DNA of 64,000 nt from Candidatus Aenigmatarchaeota archaeon. GTDB taxonomy: Archaea > Aenigmatarchaeota > Aenigmatarchaeia > CG10238-14 > SCSR01. Below the pieces are notes generated by a model. That model saw only the letters and a program-made list of their open reading frames with translations, had not been told where the DNA came from and made no database searches. Position 1 is the stretch's first letter. Each line of letters opens with the position of its first letter. Position numbers and translations under genes: made by a program. Of the stretch, positions 50,202-59,140 are shown piece by piece. Location: assembly GCA_030615205.1 (NCBI GenBank), contig JAUWZS010000001.1, positions 335,492 to 399,491 on the forward strand, read 5' to 3'.

Positions 50202-50672
50202 TCATATATTCCTTGTCGCACATCTGATAGGCGGTTGTAGCATTAATTCGCACAATGCATCAAATACTCTCTCGTTTGATGGGTTTGTGAGCATTTCGCT
50301 GCCGTAATAACTGGTTATTGATAATGTTGGGTTGTTGGCGGTGTTATCGATAAGCTCCTGCACAAATATCTGGTTTGGAAATTCACTGGCTGCTGCTTCT
50401 ATATACGCCTGCTGGTTTGCGCATTCTGTGCACCCTAGTTTATATCTATATTCTAGTATGGTTCTCCCGAGCTGTAGCATGTAGCTTCTTTGCTCAGCAG
50501 TAATCTCGTAATTGACAACATTGTTTTCAGGCAGGTCTGGCACTTGTGCACCGCCGTTCGGTTGGCTCCAACTTCTAAAAGCCTGAAGCACGCCATAGGC
50601 AAGTGTAGACCCAACCATAAGAAAAATCAAAATTAAGGATGCATATTTCTTTTTATCAAACCTAATTTTCAT
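50202..50672 (-). CDS. Exported CxxC (thioredoxin-like) protein
   Basis: A 156-aa protein. After a basic start comes one hydrophobic segment (SLILIFLMVGSTLAYGVLQAF), a signal or anchor. The exported part has a CTECANQQAYIEAAASEF block, with the CxxC followed by a helix as in thioredoxin-fold proteins, plus two later Cys (ALCELMLQPPIRC). An extracytoplasmic disulfide or electron-transfer role is possible. It is divergent from the SpoIIM-like gene across about 60 bases. Confidence 0.6.
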   Translation of the reverse strand: MKIRFDKKKYASLILIFLMVGSTLAYGVLQAFRSWSQPNGGAQVPDLPENNVVNYEITAEQRSYMLQLGRTILEYRYKLGCTECANQQAYIEAAASEFPNQIFVQELIDNTANNPTLSITSYYGSEMLTNPSNERVFDALCELMLQPPIRCATRNI

Positions 50673-50733
50673 AAATTTATTTCGGTTTTTACAATTTAAT
50701 TATATATTGTAGATGATGTAGATGGTGCTTTGA

Positions 50734-51516
50734 ATGGTGCTTGAGAGAATCATATCATTAAAAACAGCTGTAAGAAACCCTCTGGCAATGTTCGTTGTTG
50801 GCGGACTTGTATCAGTTTCATGCCTGGTAATATCTTTTCTTGTGTTTAACGAATCCGTAGGCATATTCACAACTTTTTTGATAACTATTGCAATGACACC
50901 TTTTATGGTAAATCTCTTACGTTGGGAAGAAGCTGAAACAGAGCAAGAAATAGCAAGGAAGAAGGAAAAATTCCTGTCCAGGCATAAAGATGTGCTTATG
51001 ATATATACAGCATTTTTCGTAGGTATGATACTTTCCCTGTCTATTGTTTTTATAATGCTCCCGGATGCGGTTGTGGAGCAGGTATTCAAGGATCAGATAA
51101 CTGAGATAAAGATTATTCGCGGCGATTTCTTATCACTGGATCTGCTCCAAAGGATAGTTTTGAATAATATAAGTGTGCTATTGATATCATTCCTATTTTC
51201 GTTCCTGTTCGGAGCTGGCGCTATTTTCATACTTTCATGGAATGCGACTGTTCTCGCTGCGGCAATCGGCCTGGCCGCTAAATCAATTGGCGGCATGCAT
51301 GGTCTACCTTTTGCTGTTTTGATATTTTTCCCGCATGGCAGTCTGGAGATACTTGCGTATTTTATCGGCGCAATAGCCGGCGGACTTGTTTCGGCAGCAG
51401 TTACAAAATCACACTCCAGATATTTCTGGCATATTGTGAGGAACAGTTTGATGCTTGTAGCGGTGGCTGTTGTCCTTCTTATAGTGGCTGGACTGGTGGA
51501 AACAGTACAGCTTTAG
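50734..51516 (+). CDS. SpoIIM-like multi-pass membrane protein
   Basis: A 260-aa protein with about six hydrophobic helices. The Gly-rich, Pro-containing segments PHGSLEILAYFIGAIAGG and GAGAIFILSWNATVLAAAIG are those of the stage II sporulation protein M (DUF95) family. Archaea do not sporulate; the family is thought to act in membrane organisation or transport. It has a charged loop (RKKEKFLSRHKD) between helices 2 and 3. It is convergent with the FAD dehydrogenase gene. Confidence 0.85.
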   Translation: MVLERIISLKTAVRNPLAMFVVGGLVSVSCLVISFLVFNESVGIFTTFLITIAMTPFMVNLLRWEEAETEQEIARKKEKFLSRHKDVLMIYTAFFVGMILSLSIVFIMLPDAVVEQVFKDQITEIKIIRGDFLSLDLLQRIVLNNISVLLISFLFSFLFGAGAIFILSWNATVLAAAIGLAAKSIGGMHGLPFAVLIFFPHGSLEILAYFIGAIAGGLVSAAVTKSHSRYFWHIVRNSLMLVAVAVVLLIVAGLVETVQL

Positions 51517-51521
51517 AAAAT

Positions 51522-52859
51522 TTAGTAAGTTCTTAACTTCCTATAAAGTTGTATTATTTCTCTTGCTGCGATCATTCCTGAGGCTGCTGCACCAACTATA
51601 CCACGAGAGACACCAGCTCCGTCGCCAGCAACAAAAAGATTTGGAACATTTGTTTGCAATGTTTTATAACCACCTTTTTCAATTGTTATGATTCTTCTTG
51701 CATAAAATTTAATTTCGGGACCATACAAAAGAGTCGAATCTTCTGCAAGTCCAGGTATTACAGTGTTAAGTTTTTCTAGGCCCTCTAGAATATTTACGAG
51801 TATCCTATATGGATATGCCAATCCTAAGTCGCCTGGTGTAGCTTTATCTAAACTCAGCGTAGGTTCTACATGATTTTCCTCTATACTCTTTGGATCTGAT
51901 CTTCTATGTCTTTTGAAATCACCATATCTTTGAATTAGCGGTTTACCACCACCAAGCATGTTTGTAATACGAGCTATAGAACGTCCATATTCTGTTGTGT
52001 CATTGAGGGGTTCAGTCAATCCGACTGTAACCAAAAGGGCTAAGTTTGTGTTATCTGAGCGAGTGTCATAATTTGAATAACCGTTTACTCCAACTAGACC
52101 ATCTCCGTAAGACTCAATGTCTGCAAAGCCGTATGGACATACACAAAATGTTCTGACTTTATCATCAAATGTAGGAGTTCTAATGAGAAATTTTGCGTCC
52201 CAGCATCCATAATCTTCAACGATTTCTCTCATTAAGCTACTAGGGAACTCAACCCTAACTCCGATGTCTACTGGATTAAAAATACATTCAAGACCGAGTT
52301 TATCATACACGGGTTTAAGCCTTAATGAGCCAGTTCTCCCAGGAGCAGATATTACAAAATCACAAGGAAAATTTCCTTTTGATGTTTCTACTTCTGTTAT
52401 TTTCGTTCCATCGAGCTTAAAATCTTTGACTTTAGTTACAAAATTGAATTTTACACCTTTATTTTTTAAGTCTGTTTGAAACTTTTCATTAAGTTTATGC
52501 AGTCTATCTGAGCCTACGCGTTTTTGTCTAATTTTTATGAACTTCATTCCTGCTTGATCAGCTTTTGTACTTAATTTTTCCAATTGTTTTTCATCATAAG
52601 TACCTTGCTCCACACCATAGTTTTGGAATGTCTCATCAATTTTGTTAATTACACCTTCTGCTTTTTCTAACGGCATGAATTCAGTCAAGTCCCCACCGAT
52701 TTTTGGGTGCAGATTTAGTTTCCCATCAGAACCTAATCCTGATCCTCCAGCTCTAAGACGCTGTTCAAATACTGTTACATCATATAAGCCCGACTTTATT
52801 AATTCTTGAGCTGCAAACATCCCAGCAGGACCAGCACCAACTATGACTACTTTCTTCAA
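51522..52859 (-). CDS. FAD-dependent dehydrogenase (COG2509-like)
   Basis: A 445-aa flavoprotein. VIVGAGPAGMFAAQELIKSG is the FAD-binding Rossmann motif, VISAPGRTGS the middle block, and NLFVAGDGAGVSRGIVGAAASGMIAA the C-terminal FAD block (parts quoted). It matches a conserved group of uncharacterised dehydrogenases in archaea and bacteria. Substrate and partner are unknown. Monocistronic, normal length. Confidence 0.88.
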   Translation of the reverse strand: MKKVVIVGAGPAGMFAAQELIKSGLYDVTVFEQRLRAGGSGLGSDGKLNLHPKIGGDLTEFMPLEKAEGVINKIDETFQNYGVEQGTYDEKQLEKLSTKADQAGMKFIKIRQKRVGSDRLHKLNEKFQTDLKNKGVKFNFVTKVKDFKLDGTKITEVETSKGNFPCDFVISAPGRTGSLRLKPVYDKLGLECIFNPVDIGVRVEFPSSLMREIVEDYGCWDAKFLIRTPTFDDKVRTFCVCPYGFADIESYGDGLVGVNGYSNYDTRSDNTNLALLVTVGLTEPLNDTTEYGRSIARITNMLGGGKPLIQRYGDFKRHRRSDPKSIEENHVEPTLSLDKATPGDLGLAYPYRILVNILEGLEKLNTVIPGLAEDSTLLYGPEIKFYARRIITIEKGGYKTLQTNVPNLFVAGDGAGVSRGIVGAAASGMIAAREIIQLYRKLRTY

Positions 52860-52923
52860 AAAATATCCTCCAATAATTAACTCACTTAAATTTAAATATT
52901 TGAAAAATCCGATTTACCCAAAC

Positions 52924-55653
52924 CTATTCTATAAATATCCCTGGTCTTCCGAATTTGGCGCGCTCTGCTTTGTCTTGAGGGTCGTATGCTTTTGGGTCAG
53001 TGGATTTGAAAACCGAGATCTTCTTGAATCCGAGCTTTTTTAGATTCTCCATCGAGGCTCGGAAATATTCCAGTTCTTCGTCAGTTGCAAAATAAAGACA
53101 AAGGTGGTTGTCGGCTTTAGCGAGTTTTGCAACTTGTTTTATGTCTTCTCTTGTTTTTTTGTAGGTATCTTCAAGCTGCATTATTTTTTTATTGATTTTT
53201 TCCACTTGGGCAACCGGCCATTTCTCGATTGATACGAATGACTTTTTGTTCATGCTCGCCCAAAGTTCTTCTGCAATATGAGGCATAAGCGGTGCTATAA
53301 GTTTTATAACAGCTTCCACAACTTGTGCAAGAATATTTTTGTTACAATTTGCGACTCCACCCATACGATCGATATATGCTTTAAGCTCATTTGTGAGTCC
53401 AAAAAGAGTGGATTGTGCTGCGCTTCTAAATTTCATTTGCTCGTACGAGTCTGTCACTGATTTGATAAGTTCTTGCAGTCTGCTTTCCATATACATTTCT
53501 ATATTTCGGTTTTGTGCGGTCTTTCCTTCCCCTTCTTTTCTCCCCTTACCTTTTGCTTTTTTCAATTCCGAGGCCAGCTCGAACAAATAATTAATTCTTG
53601 AATTGTATGTTTGCACAGACTCGTCCCGCCAGTCTGCATCATCCATGTTTTCGTTTGAAGCAACAATGTTTATTCTAACCAGATCAGCTCCGTATTTTTT
53701 AACAAGATCGCGTAGCGGCCTGAAATTGCCTTTGCTTTTGCTCATCTTCTCTCCAGCCACATTCACGTAACCGTTTACGCCGATTGAGCGTGGCCAGCGC
53801 TCCTGGTCGTCCCACATCGCAATATGGTGGAAGATGAAAAAAGTAAGATGGTTTTGCACAAGGTCTTTGCCAGACGTGCGCATATCCACTGGATAAAAGT
53901 AGTCAAACTCATTGCGCAGCTCTTCTATGATTTTTTTATCCAATCTGCTGGATTTGGCGAGCTTGGCAGCATCGCCCTTGCCGAAAAATATATAATCAAA
54001 GACTTCATCTGTAAGCTGCTCGGCCTTTATCTTACCCTTTTTCTCGTTCAGCGTTTTTGCCAGTGTGTAATATGCCATGTAGATTGTAGAATCGCTGAGT
54101 GTTCCAACTATCCATTCTTTGTCCCAAGGCAGAGGCGTTCCCAGACCGGATCGTCGCGTGCATGCTTTATCGTGTAGCCAATCAACAGTACTATCAAATT
54201 GCTTGCGAGCATCTTCTGGATAAAACTTCATTTTTCTTATCCATTTTTTCGTTTGCTCTTTCCACTTTGGATCAGAGTATTTGAGGAACCATTGGTTCTC
54301 CAAGATTTTTATATGGCATTTTGTTTTGCATCTGCATACAACAGTAGCGGTGGTTTCCCAGAATTTATCCGCAATTCCTTCGTCTGTAAAATCTTCTACA
54401 AGGATTTCTTTAATTTCTGAGACTTTCATTCCAGCATAACGTCCGCAGTTCTTTTTGCAGGTGCCTGTGTGGAATTCTTTTTTATAAAGCGATTCGGTTG
54501 CTTTTTCAAGCTTGTCTGCGTCTTTCTGGGTTTTTATGCCGAGCTTTTCGCAAATTTCTTTTGCAGGGTGCTCTCCAAACCCTTCTGTTGCAATAATAGA
54601 TATCGGCTCAACAGCTCGTACAATTTTTTCAATATTATATTTTTTCTGCTGTGCTTTGTCTGCTTTCAATTCTTCAAGCCCAATCCAATCGTACGGCGCG
54701 TGTGACGGCACAGACACAACAATGCCAGTCGCGATTTCAGTGTCGCAGAACTTTGCTGGCAGTACTGGGATTTTTGTTTTTGTTACAGGATTTTCGCATG
54801 CTTTGCCAATCAGCTCCGACCCCTTTACTTTGTCGATAATTTTTATCTCCTTCAGCTGATCTTTCAATTTTTTCACAGCAGTTTTGCTTAATATCCACTT
54901 TTCTCCATTCACTTCAGCACGCACATACTCCACATCCGGGTCTATCCAAATGTTTGTAGCACCATACATTGTTTCTGGTCGTAGTGTCGCGCATGGCAGC
55001 ATCTCTCCAGATGTAAGCTTGAACTTGATGATAATATACTCTGTAGGAGATTCGCCTACGCCCTCTAACCGGTCATGATCACCTGTGGGGCTTCGGCATT
55101 TCGGGCACCAGACAACCGGATGCGTGCCTTGCGTCACATACCCACGGGCTTTAAGCGTGTTGTACTGCCATTCGACAAAGCGTGAGTAAGTCGGTGTCAT
55201 ACTTGTTGTAATGAACGTGCGTCGCCAGTCGATCGAAAGTCCGGTTGCTTGCAGATCCTCTATCCATCTTTTTTTCCAGAACTTTGCAACGAATTTCGGG
55301 CCTTTTTTTACAAAATCTTTGAGATTTTTTTCACTAGCACCATATATTTTGAACGCCTGCTCTTGAGACTTGTCGCCTTTTTCCAGCCGTTTCACTGCAC
55401 CAACTATAGGTTCGCCAGTTGCATGGAATGCTTGCGGAAAGAGCACATTAAAGCCTTGCATGCGTTTGAAGCGTGCATAAACATCTCCTCTGATAAATGT
55501 AAACCCGGCTCCAATATGCGGTGCGCCATTCACGTATGGATAAGGAACAGTAATGAAAAACTTCTTGCGCTTCGGGTCTATGTCTGCCTCGAAGATCTTG
55601 GCTTTTTCCCACTTCTTCTGCCATTTTTTATCTATCGCTTTGAGATCTACGAT
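52924..55653 (-). CDS. leuS: Leucyl-tRNA synthetase (archaeal), N-terminal start unresolved
   Basis: A large class I synthetase. VPYPYVNGAPHIGAG is the HIGH region and KMSKSKGNF the KMSKS block; the editing domain and archaeal C-terminal end (RPGIFIE) are present. The ORF track starts at GTG 55533, inside the HIGH region, which would delete the essential N terminus. The family segment VDLKAIDKKWQKKWEKAKIF continues upstream in the same frame to about 55653, but there is no ATG, GTG or TTG before the stop at 55690. A rare ATC/ATA start or a 1-nt deletion is possible; see findings. Confidence 0.88.
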   Translation of the reverse strand: MVDLKAIDKKWQKKWEKAKIFEADIDPKRKKFFITVPYPYVNGAPHIGAGFTFIRGDVYARFKRMQGFNVLFPQAFHATGEPIVGAVKRLEKGDKSQEQAFKIYGASEKNLKDFVKKGPKFVAKFWKKRWIEDLQATGLSIDWRRTFITTSMTPTYSRFVEWQYNTLKARGYVTQGTHPVVWCPKCRSPTGDHDRLEGVGESPTEYIIIKFKLTSGEMLPCATLRPETMYGATNIWIDPDVEYVRAEVNGEKWILSKTAVKKLKDQLKEIKIIDKVKGSELIGKACENPVTKTKIPVLPAKFCDTEIATGIVVSVPSHAPYDWIGLEELKADKAQQKKYNIEKIVRAVEPISIIATEGFGEHPAKEICEKLGIKTQKDADKLEKATESLYKKEFHTGTCKKNCGRYAGMKVSEIKEILVEDFTDEGIADKFWETTATVVCRCKTKCHIKILENQWFLKYSDPKWKEQTKKWIRKMKFYPEDARKQFDSTVDWLHDKACTRRSGLGTPLPWDKEWIVGTLSDSTIYMAYYTLAKTLNEKKGKIKAEQLTDEVFDYIFFGKGDAAKLAKSSRLDKKIIEELRNEFDYFYPVDMRTSGKDLVQNHLTFFIFHHIAMWDDQERWPRSIGVNGYVNVAGEKMSKSKGNFRPLRDLVKKYGADLVRINIVASNENMDDADWRDESVQTYNSRINYLFELASELKKAKGKGRKEGEGKTAQNRNIEMYMESRLQELIKSVTDSYEQMKFRSAAQSTLFGLTNELKAYIDRMGGVANCNKNILAQVVEAVIKLIAPLMPHIAEELWASMNKKSFVSIEKWPVAQVEKINKKIMQLEDTYKKTREDIKQVAKLAKADNHLCLYFATDEELEYFRASMENLKKLGFKKISVFKSTDPKAYDPQDKAERAKFGRPGIFIE

Positions 55654-55728
55654 ACAACCACCTATGCTGCACCTACCTATATATCTTTTTCATTCTATAC
55701 CTAAAATTTAACTTATTTTTATATTTTC

Positions 55729-55743
55729 ACTTAAAAATTTAAC
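55729..55743 (+). promoter_or_regulatory. TATA-like promoter of the 55760 gene
   Basis: CACTTAAAAATTTAA lies about 17-31 bases before the ATG at 55760, an AT-rich archaeal TATA-like element. Confidence 0.4.
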
Positions 55744-55759
55744 TCTACTATATTTTGGT

Positions 55760-56350
55760 ATGGGAACACAGAAAAGAAAATGGAGAGAAAACTACTCCCA
55801 ACGAGACCCTAGGCAAAGACACGCAAATCGACTAGCTCGAAGTATGGCTTTAAAACGAATTCGACGACCCACTCGGATAGTTACAGCAACTTCCAGTAGG
55901 ATACTCGCTGAGAGAATACATACGATTGTATCTGAAGACCTTCTCGACCTCGAGGAATGTAATAAAGTTTCGATGGCTTTATTATCTAGACTAAATATAT
56001 CCAGACCTCATATACCACTTGGAAAAATAAAGGATTTAAAAATACCTGTAAGGTATGTAAAGCCAGCACATCACTATAGCGATGTGGACATCGGGACTAA
56101 TTTTGATATACTTCTGTCACCATATCATTTTACGAATTATATAGTCGTGTTAGAAAGGAAAGGAACGTCTTTAGCTGTAATGATAACTAGAAAAAAAGAT
56201 ATTTTAGAAGGGGCTGTGAATTTCTTATCAATCAGGCACCAACGATTAGGCTATCTATCTTATTTATACGACTATCAAAAAATTGAATCACTATTTGAGA
56301 TTGAATGTATAAGACCCTTTGAGCCATCTCCTAATTACAAAGAAGTCTAG
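55760..56350 (+). CDS. Hypothetical basic 196-aa protein
   Basis: No family recognised. The first 50 residues are very basic (MGTQKRKWRENYSQRDPRQR, then RLARSMALKRIRRP), consistent with nucleic-acid contact. The rest forms a mixed alpha/beta segment (HYSDVDIGTNFDILLSPYHF; LAVMITRKKDILEG). No export signal. Codon use is normal for the window. Monocistronic, divergent from leuS, convergent with the beta-propeller gene. Confidence 0.55.
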   Translation: MGTQKRKWRENYSQRDPRQRHANRLARSMALKRIRRPTRIVTATSSRILAERIHTIVSEDLLDLEECNKVSMALLSRLNISRPHIPLGKIKDLKIPVRYVKPAHHYSDVDIGTNFDILLSPYHFTNYIVVLERKGTSLAVMITRKKDILEGAVNFLSIRHQRLGYLSYLYDYQKIESLFEIECIRPFEPSPNYKEV

Positions 56351-56362
56351 GAGATTCAGGAA

Positions 56363-58477
56363 TTAAACCATCGGATATACACGTGTGTCTGATTCATACG
56401 GTAGTTCTACGCTGTTGATTTCATTCAAGTTATCCAAGTCATTCATCTTTATCATTCTATTCGAGATTGTATAAAGCACATCGTCGATGTACAAGGATCT
56501 TCTTATCTGAGACGAATAATCGTATGTTGGCTCTCCGTCTGCAGTATCATTAATATCAGTGTGTGTTATTCTTCCTTTTAGTGTGAACCCGCTGCTTAAA
56601 TCGATATTAAATGCATAAGCCCCTTGCCATACATTCCATTTTCCGGATTCAGAGAGGCTGATTGGTATAACTAGAAGATTCTTTGACCTGTCGAATAAGA
56701 ATGCTTTGTGGTCTGTCAATGCTTCTGAATTTGTGCCGCGCTCACCGATCATGTATTTTGAAATCTCGGTCGGGTTTTCCACATCAGTTATATCGAAAAG
56801 GGACAGTTTCATGCCCAACATCCTACCTTCTTCTGTAGCGTCTCTGCCAATGCCGATAATGTGTGTTTCATCGTATGGATGCAGATAATCTGAGACTCCT
56901 GGTATTTTAAGATAGCCCAATACTTGAGGACTGCTTGGATTGCTCAGATCTATAACAAATAAAGGATCAATCTGCCTGAAAGTCACCATATAGCCTTTGT
57001 CTCCCAAGAATCTGGCAGAGTATATTCTTTCTCCTTCTGCAAGGTCTTCCACTTTGCCGATTATTTGAAGGTCGCTGTTGAGAACATACAAGTGATTCAC
57101 TGAGGATGACCTCCAATTCCCTGTTGTTGTTGCAATCCTGAAATAGCCGTTATGCTCATCCATTGAGAACTGGTTTAAGACGTAACCTGGCACCTCACCA
57201 GCTGTTTTGTATTCTATTTTTTCATTGTCAACAGATATCTTATGGACGATCGTCTTTTCCAGTTCTTTGCTGATCTCTATTTGCACATCCTCCATTCTCT
57301 GGTATATATCCATCATGAGGCTGGCTGCTTGTTCCGGATCCATGGATTCCACATAGTTTTGTAACGCCTCTGATACCTGCTGCATCTTCTCATAATCGCT
57401 GATGCCCGAGTTTCTTATATTATTTATTTCATTTTGAATATTTGACGGCACTACTGGGATGATCGCTTTTTTTATTATTCTATCATAAAAATGGGTCATG
57501 CTCAATCTTTTGGTGTACACAATGTAAATGTTGTCAGTTGAGGCGTACATACTGTGGCTATAACCCATAAGAAATGTTTTGCTGGACAGTTCTTCGTTTG
57601 CATCCTGCGTGTTCACGGCTACTATGGTTGTAAGGATGTATGATGAATCAGGGAAATCGAAATAGTATACCTCTGAAGCAGGTATTGCTATTGTTTTTTC
57701 AACAGAGCCAGTGCTAGAGCGGATTACTGGCAATGGCACTGGATGCGGTTCAACATAATATGTAGGCTGGTTTATTATAATGTACGCATAATCGCCTATC
57801 ATCCTTGAATCAAAATAACTGCCGTTTATTGAAACATCTTTTTCTATAATCGGGTTTTCCCTGTCTGATATATCATATACTTTGATGAACGTTTTTTGAC
57901 TGTAATATCTTGGAGCTATGCTGATTCCAATTTTAGAAGACTCATAACCGCCATAATCTCGGCCAAACACAACCAATTTGTCATCATTTATGAATATTTC
58001 ATAAAGACTTGCATCCAACTCTATTTCAGATAATATCTTGGCGTTTTCTGCTGGATACGCATCAACAATAACTACTTTCTCCCCAGAAATTACGTATATG
58101 TATCTCCCGTCATTCTTCACTATATCTGCTTCATCAACACCGGCCACTTGGATATTTGTTGTTGAATAATCCTCAGAACCTTTGTCAGCAATTCCGCTAA
58201 TTTCAGCAATAACATCTCCTTGTATAGTAGAACCCAGCGCCGGTGCTCCAAAAGTTCTACCAAATTCACCATAGTATGAATATGTTCCAGTGTTCTCCTC
58301 TAAAAAGTTTTTGAGTTCATTCTCAGAAGAAAACTTTTTCAATATTGCCTGATCAGAAATTGGCTCTTGAATAAAACTATTGATCAAAAGAAGTCCGAAA
58401 ACAAGACCTATAACTAATACTGCTAAAGTCCCACCCTGTCCTTTATCTGAATTTTTCATTTTCATTTTAATTTTCAT
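56363..58477 (-). CDS. Surface beta-propeller protein (PF09826-like)
   Basis: A 704-aa protein. A signal anchor (TLAVLVIGLVFGLLLIN) is followed by the family hallmark DYSTTNIQVAGVDEADIVKNDG and then blades with repeated YVISGEKVVIVDAYP-like strands up to the C terminus. Members are secreted beta-propellers distantly related to WD40. Function is unknown; adhesion or sensing is plausible. Its ATG overlaps the stop of the HTH-membrane gene upstream (ATGA), so the two are translationally coupled. Confidence 0.88.
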   Translation of the reverse strand: MKIKMKMKNSDKGQGGTLAVLVIGLVFGLLLINSFIQEPISDQAILKKFSSENELKNFLEENTGTYSYYGEFGRTFGAPALGSTIQGDVIAEISGIADKGSEDYSTTNIQVAGVDEADIVKNDGRYIYVISGEKVVIVDAYPAENAKILSEIELDASLYEIFINDDKLVVFGRDYGGYESSKIGISIAPRYYSQKTFIKVYDISDRENPIIEKDVSINGSYFDSRMIGDYAYIIINQPTYYVEPHPVPLPVIRSSTGSVEKTIAIPASEVYYFDFPDSSYILTTIVAVNTQDANEELSSKTFLMGYSHSMYASTDNIYIVYTKRLSMTHFYDRIIKKAIIPVVPSNIQNEINNIRNSGISDYEKMQQVSEALQNYVESMDPEQAASLMMDIYQRMEDVQIEISKELEKTIVHKISVDNEKIEYKTAGEVPGYVLNQFSMDEHNGYFRIATTTGNWRSSSVNHLYVLNSDLQIIGKVEDLAEGERIYSARFLGDKGYMVTFRQIDPLFVIDLSNPSSPQVLGYLKIPGVSDYLHPYDETHIIGIGRDATEEGRMLGMKLSLFDITDVENPTEISKYMIGERGTNSEALTDHKAFLFDRSKNLLVIPISLSESGKWNVWQGAYAFNIDLSSGFTLKGRITHTDINDTADGEPTYDYSSQIRRSLYIDDVLYTISNRMIKMNDLDNLNEINSVELPYESDTRVYPMV

Positions 58478-59058
58478 ATAAATCTTCCCCCAAATTTTGA
58501 CTTTTTGTAAAAATAAAACCCAAAGCCAGCAAGTGAAATCGCCAGTAGAGTTATTGATGCATATAGAAAAACAGGTTGCTGCGTGAATGTAATGCTTAGA
58601 TTTTCAAATACTGTTGCAGGTTGTGACACTTTCTCAGAGTCATTAACTGCTATTCCTGCTGCTTCTTGAGGCGTTGCCATAAAGCCCCTAGCTCCAAAAG
58701 TGTCAAACATGTACAAATGACCAGCGAAAGTTCCGAAACTTGCCATTAAAACAATCAATGAAGTCGCGAGTATGATCACCAAGCGTCGTGATTTACTTGA
58801 GACTATGCCTGTGCCTCTTTCAGTAAGTGAGTAGAAAATAAACTTCTTTCCTGGTACTTCAAGTTTTTTCACCAAACCTACTTTTTCAAGTTTATTCAGA
58901 TGCTCGACAATTGTAGCATCACTCTTTTTTAGTTTTTTCGCCACAAAAGAAGGCGTCCTTCCACCTTCTGACAACATTTTCAAAATATCCATCCTGGTTT
59001 CTGCTGAGATAACCTTCAGCACATCCCGATCAACTATTGTGACTGGTTCGTCTTTCAT
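58474..59058 (-). CDS. ArsR-type HTH with two membrane helices, coupled to the beta-propeller gene
   Basis: The start is put at 59058 (MKDEPVTIVDRDVLKVISAETRMDIL). Residues ~10-80 form a winged helix (TPSFVAKKLKKSDATIVEHLNKLEKVGL; a KKFIFYSLTERG wing). Two transmembrane helices follow: LVIILATSLIVLMASFGTFAG and VFLYASITLLAISLAGFGFYFY. The ~50-aa loop between them would be outside. The gene overlaps the beta-propeller gene by 4 bases, so the propeller may be the sensor or target of the regulator. Compare the protein at 9276. Confidence 0.8.
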   Translation of the reverse strand: MKDEPVTIVDRDVLKVISAETRMDILKMLSEGGRTPSFVAKKLKKSDATIVEHLNKLEKVGLVKKLEVPGKKFIFYSLTERGTGIVSSKSRRLVIILATSLIVLMASFGTFAGHLYMFDTFGARGFMATPQEAAGIAVNDSEKVSQPATVFENLSITFTQQPVFLYASITLLAISLAGFGFYFYKKSKFGGRFI

Positions 59059-59140
59059 AGTTCTTAATTGAAAAGTAAAGAACAAAAGGCTGTCGATTTT
59101 ATTAGGCGAACGCCAAATTGAATTTTACGCTCCAGAATGA

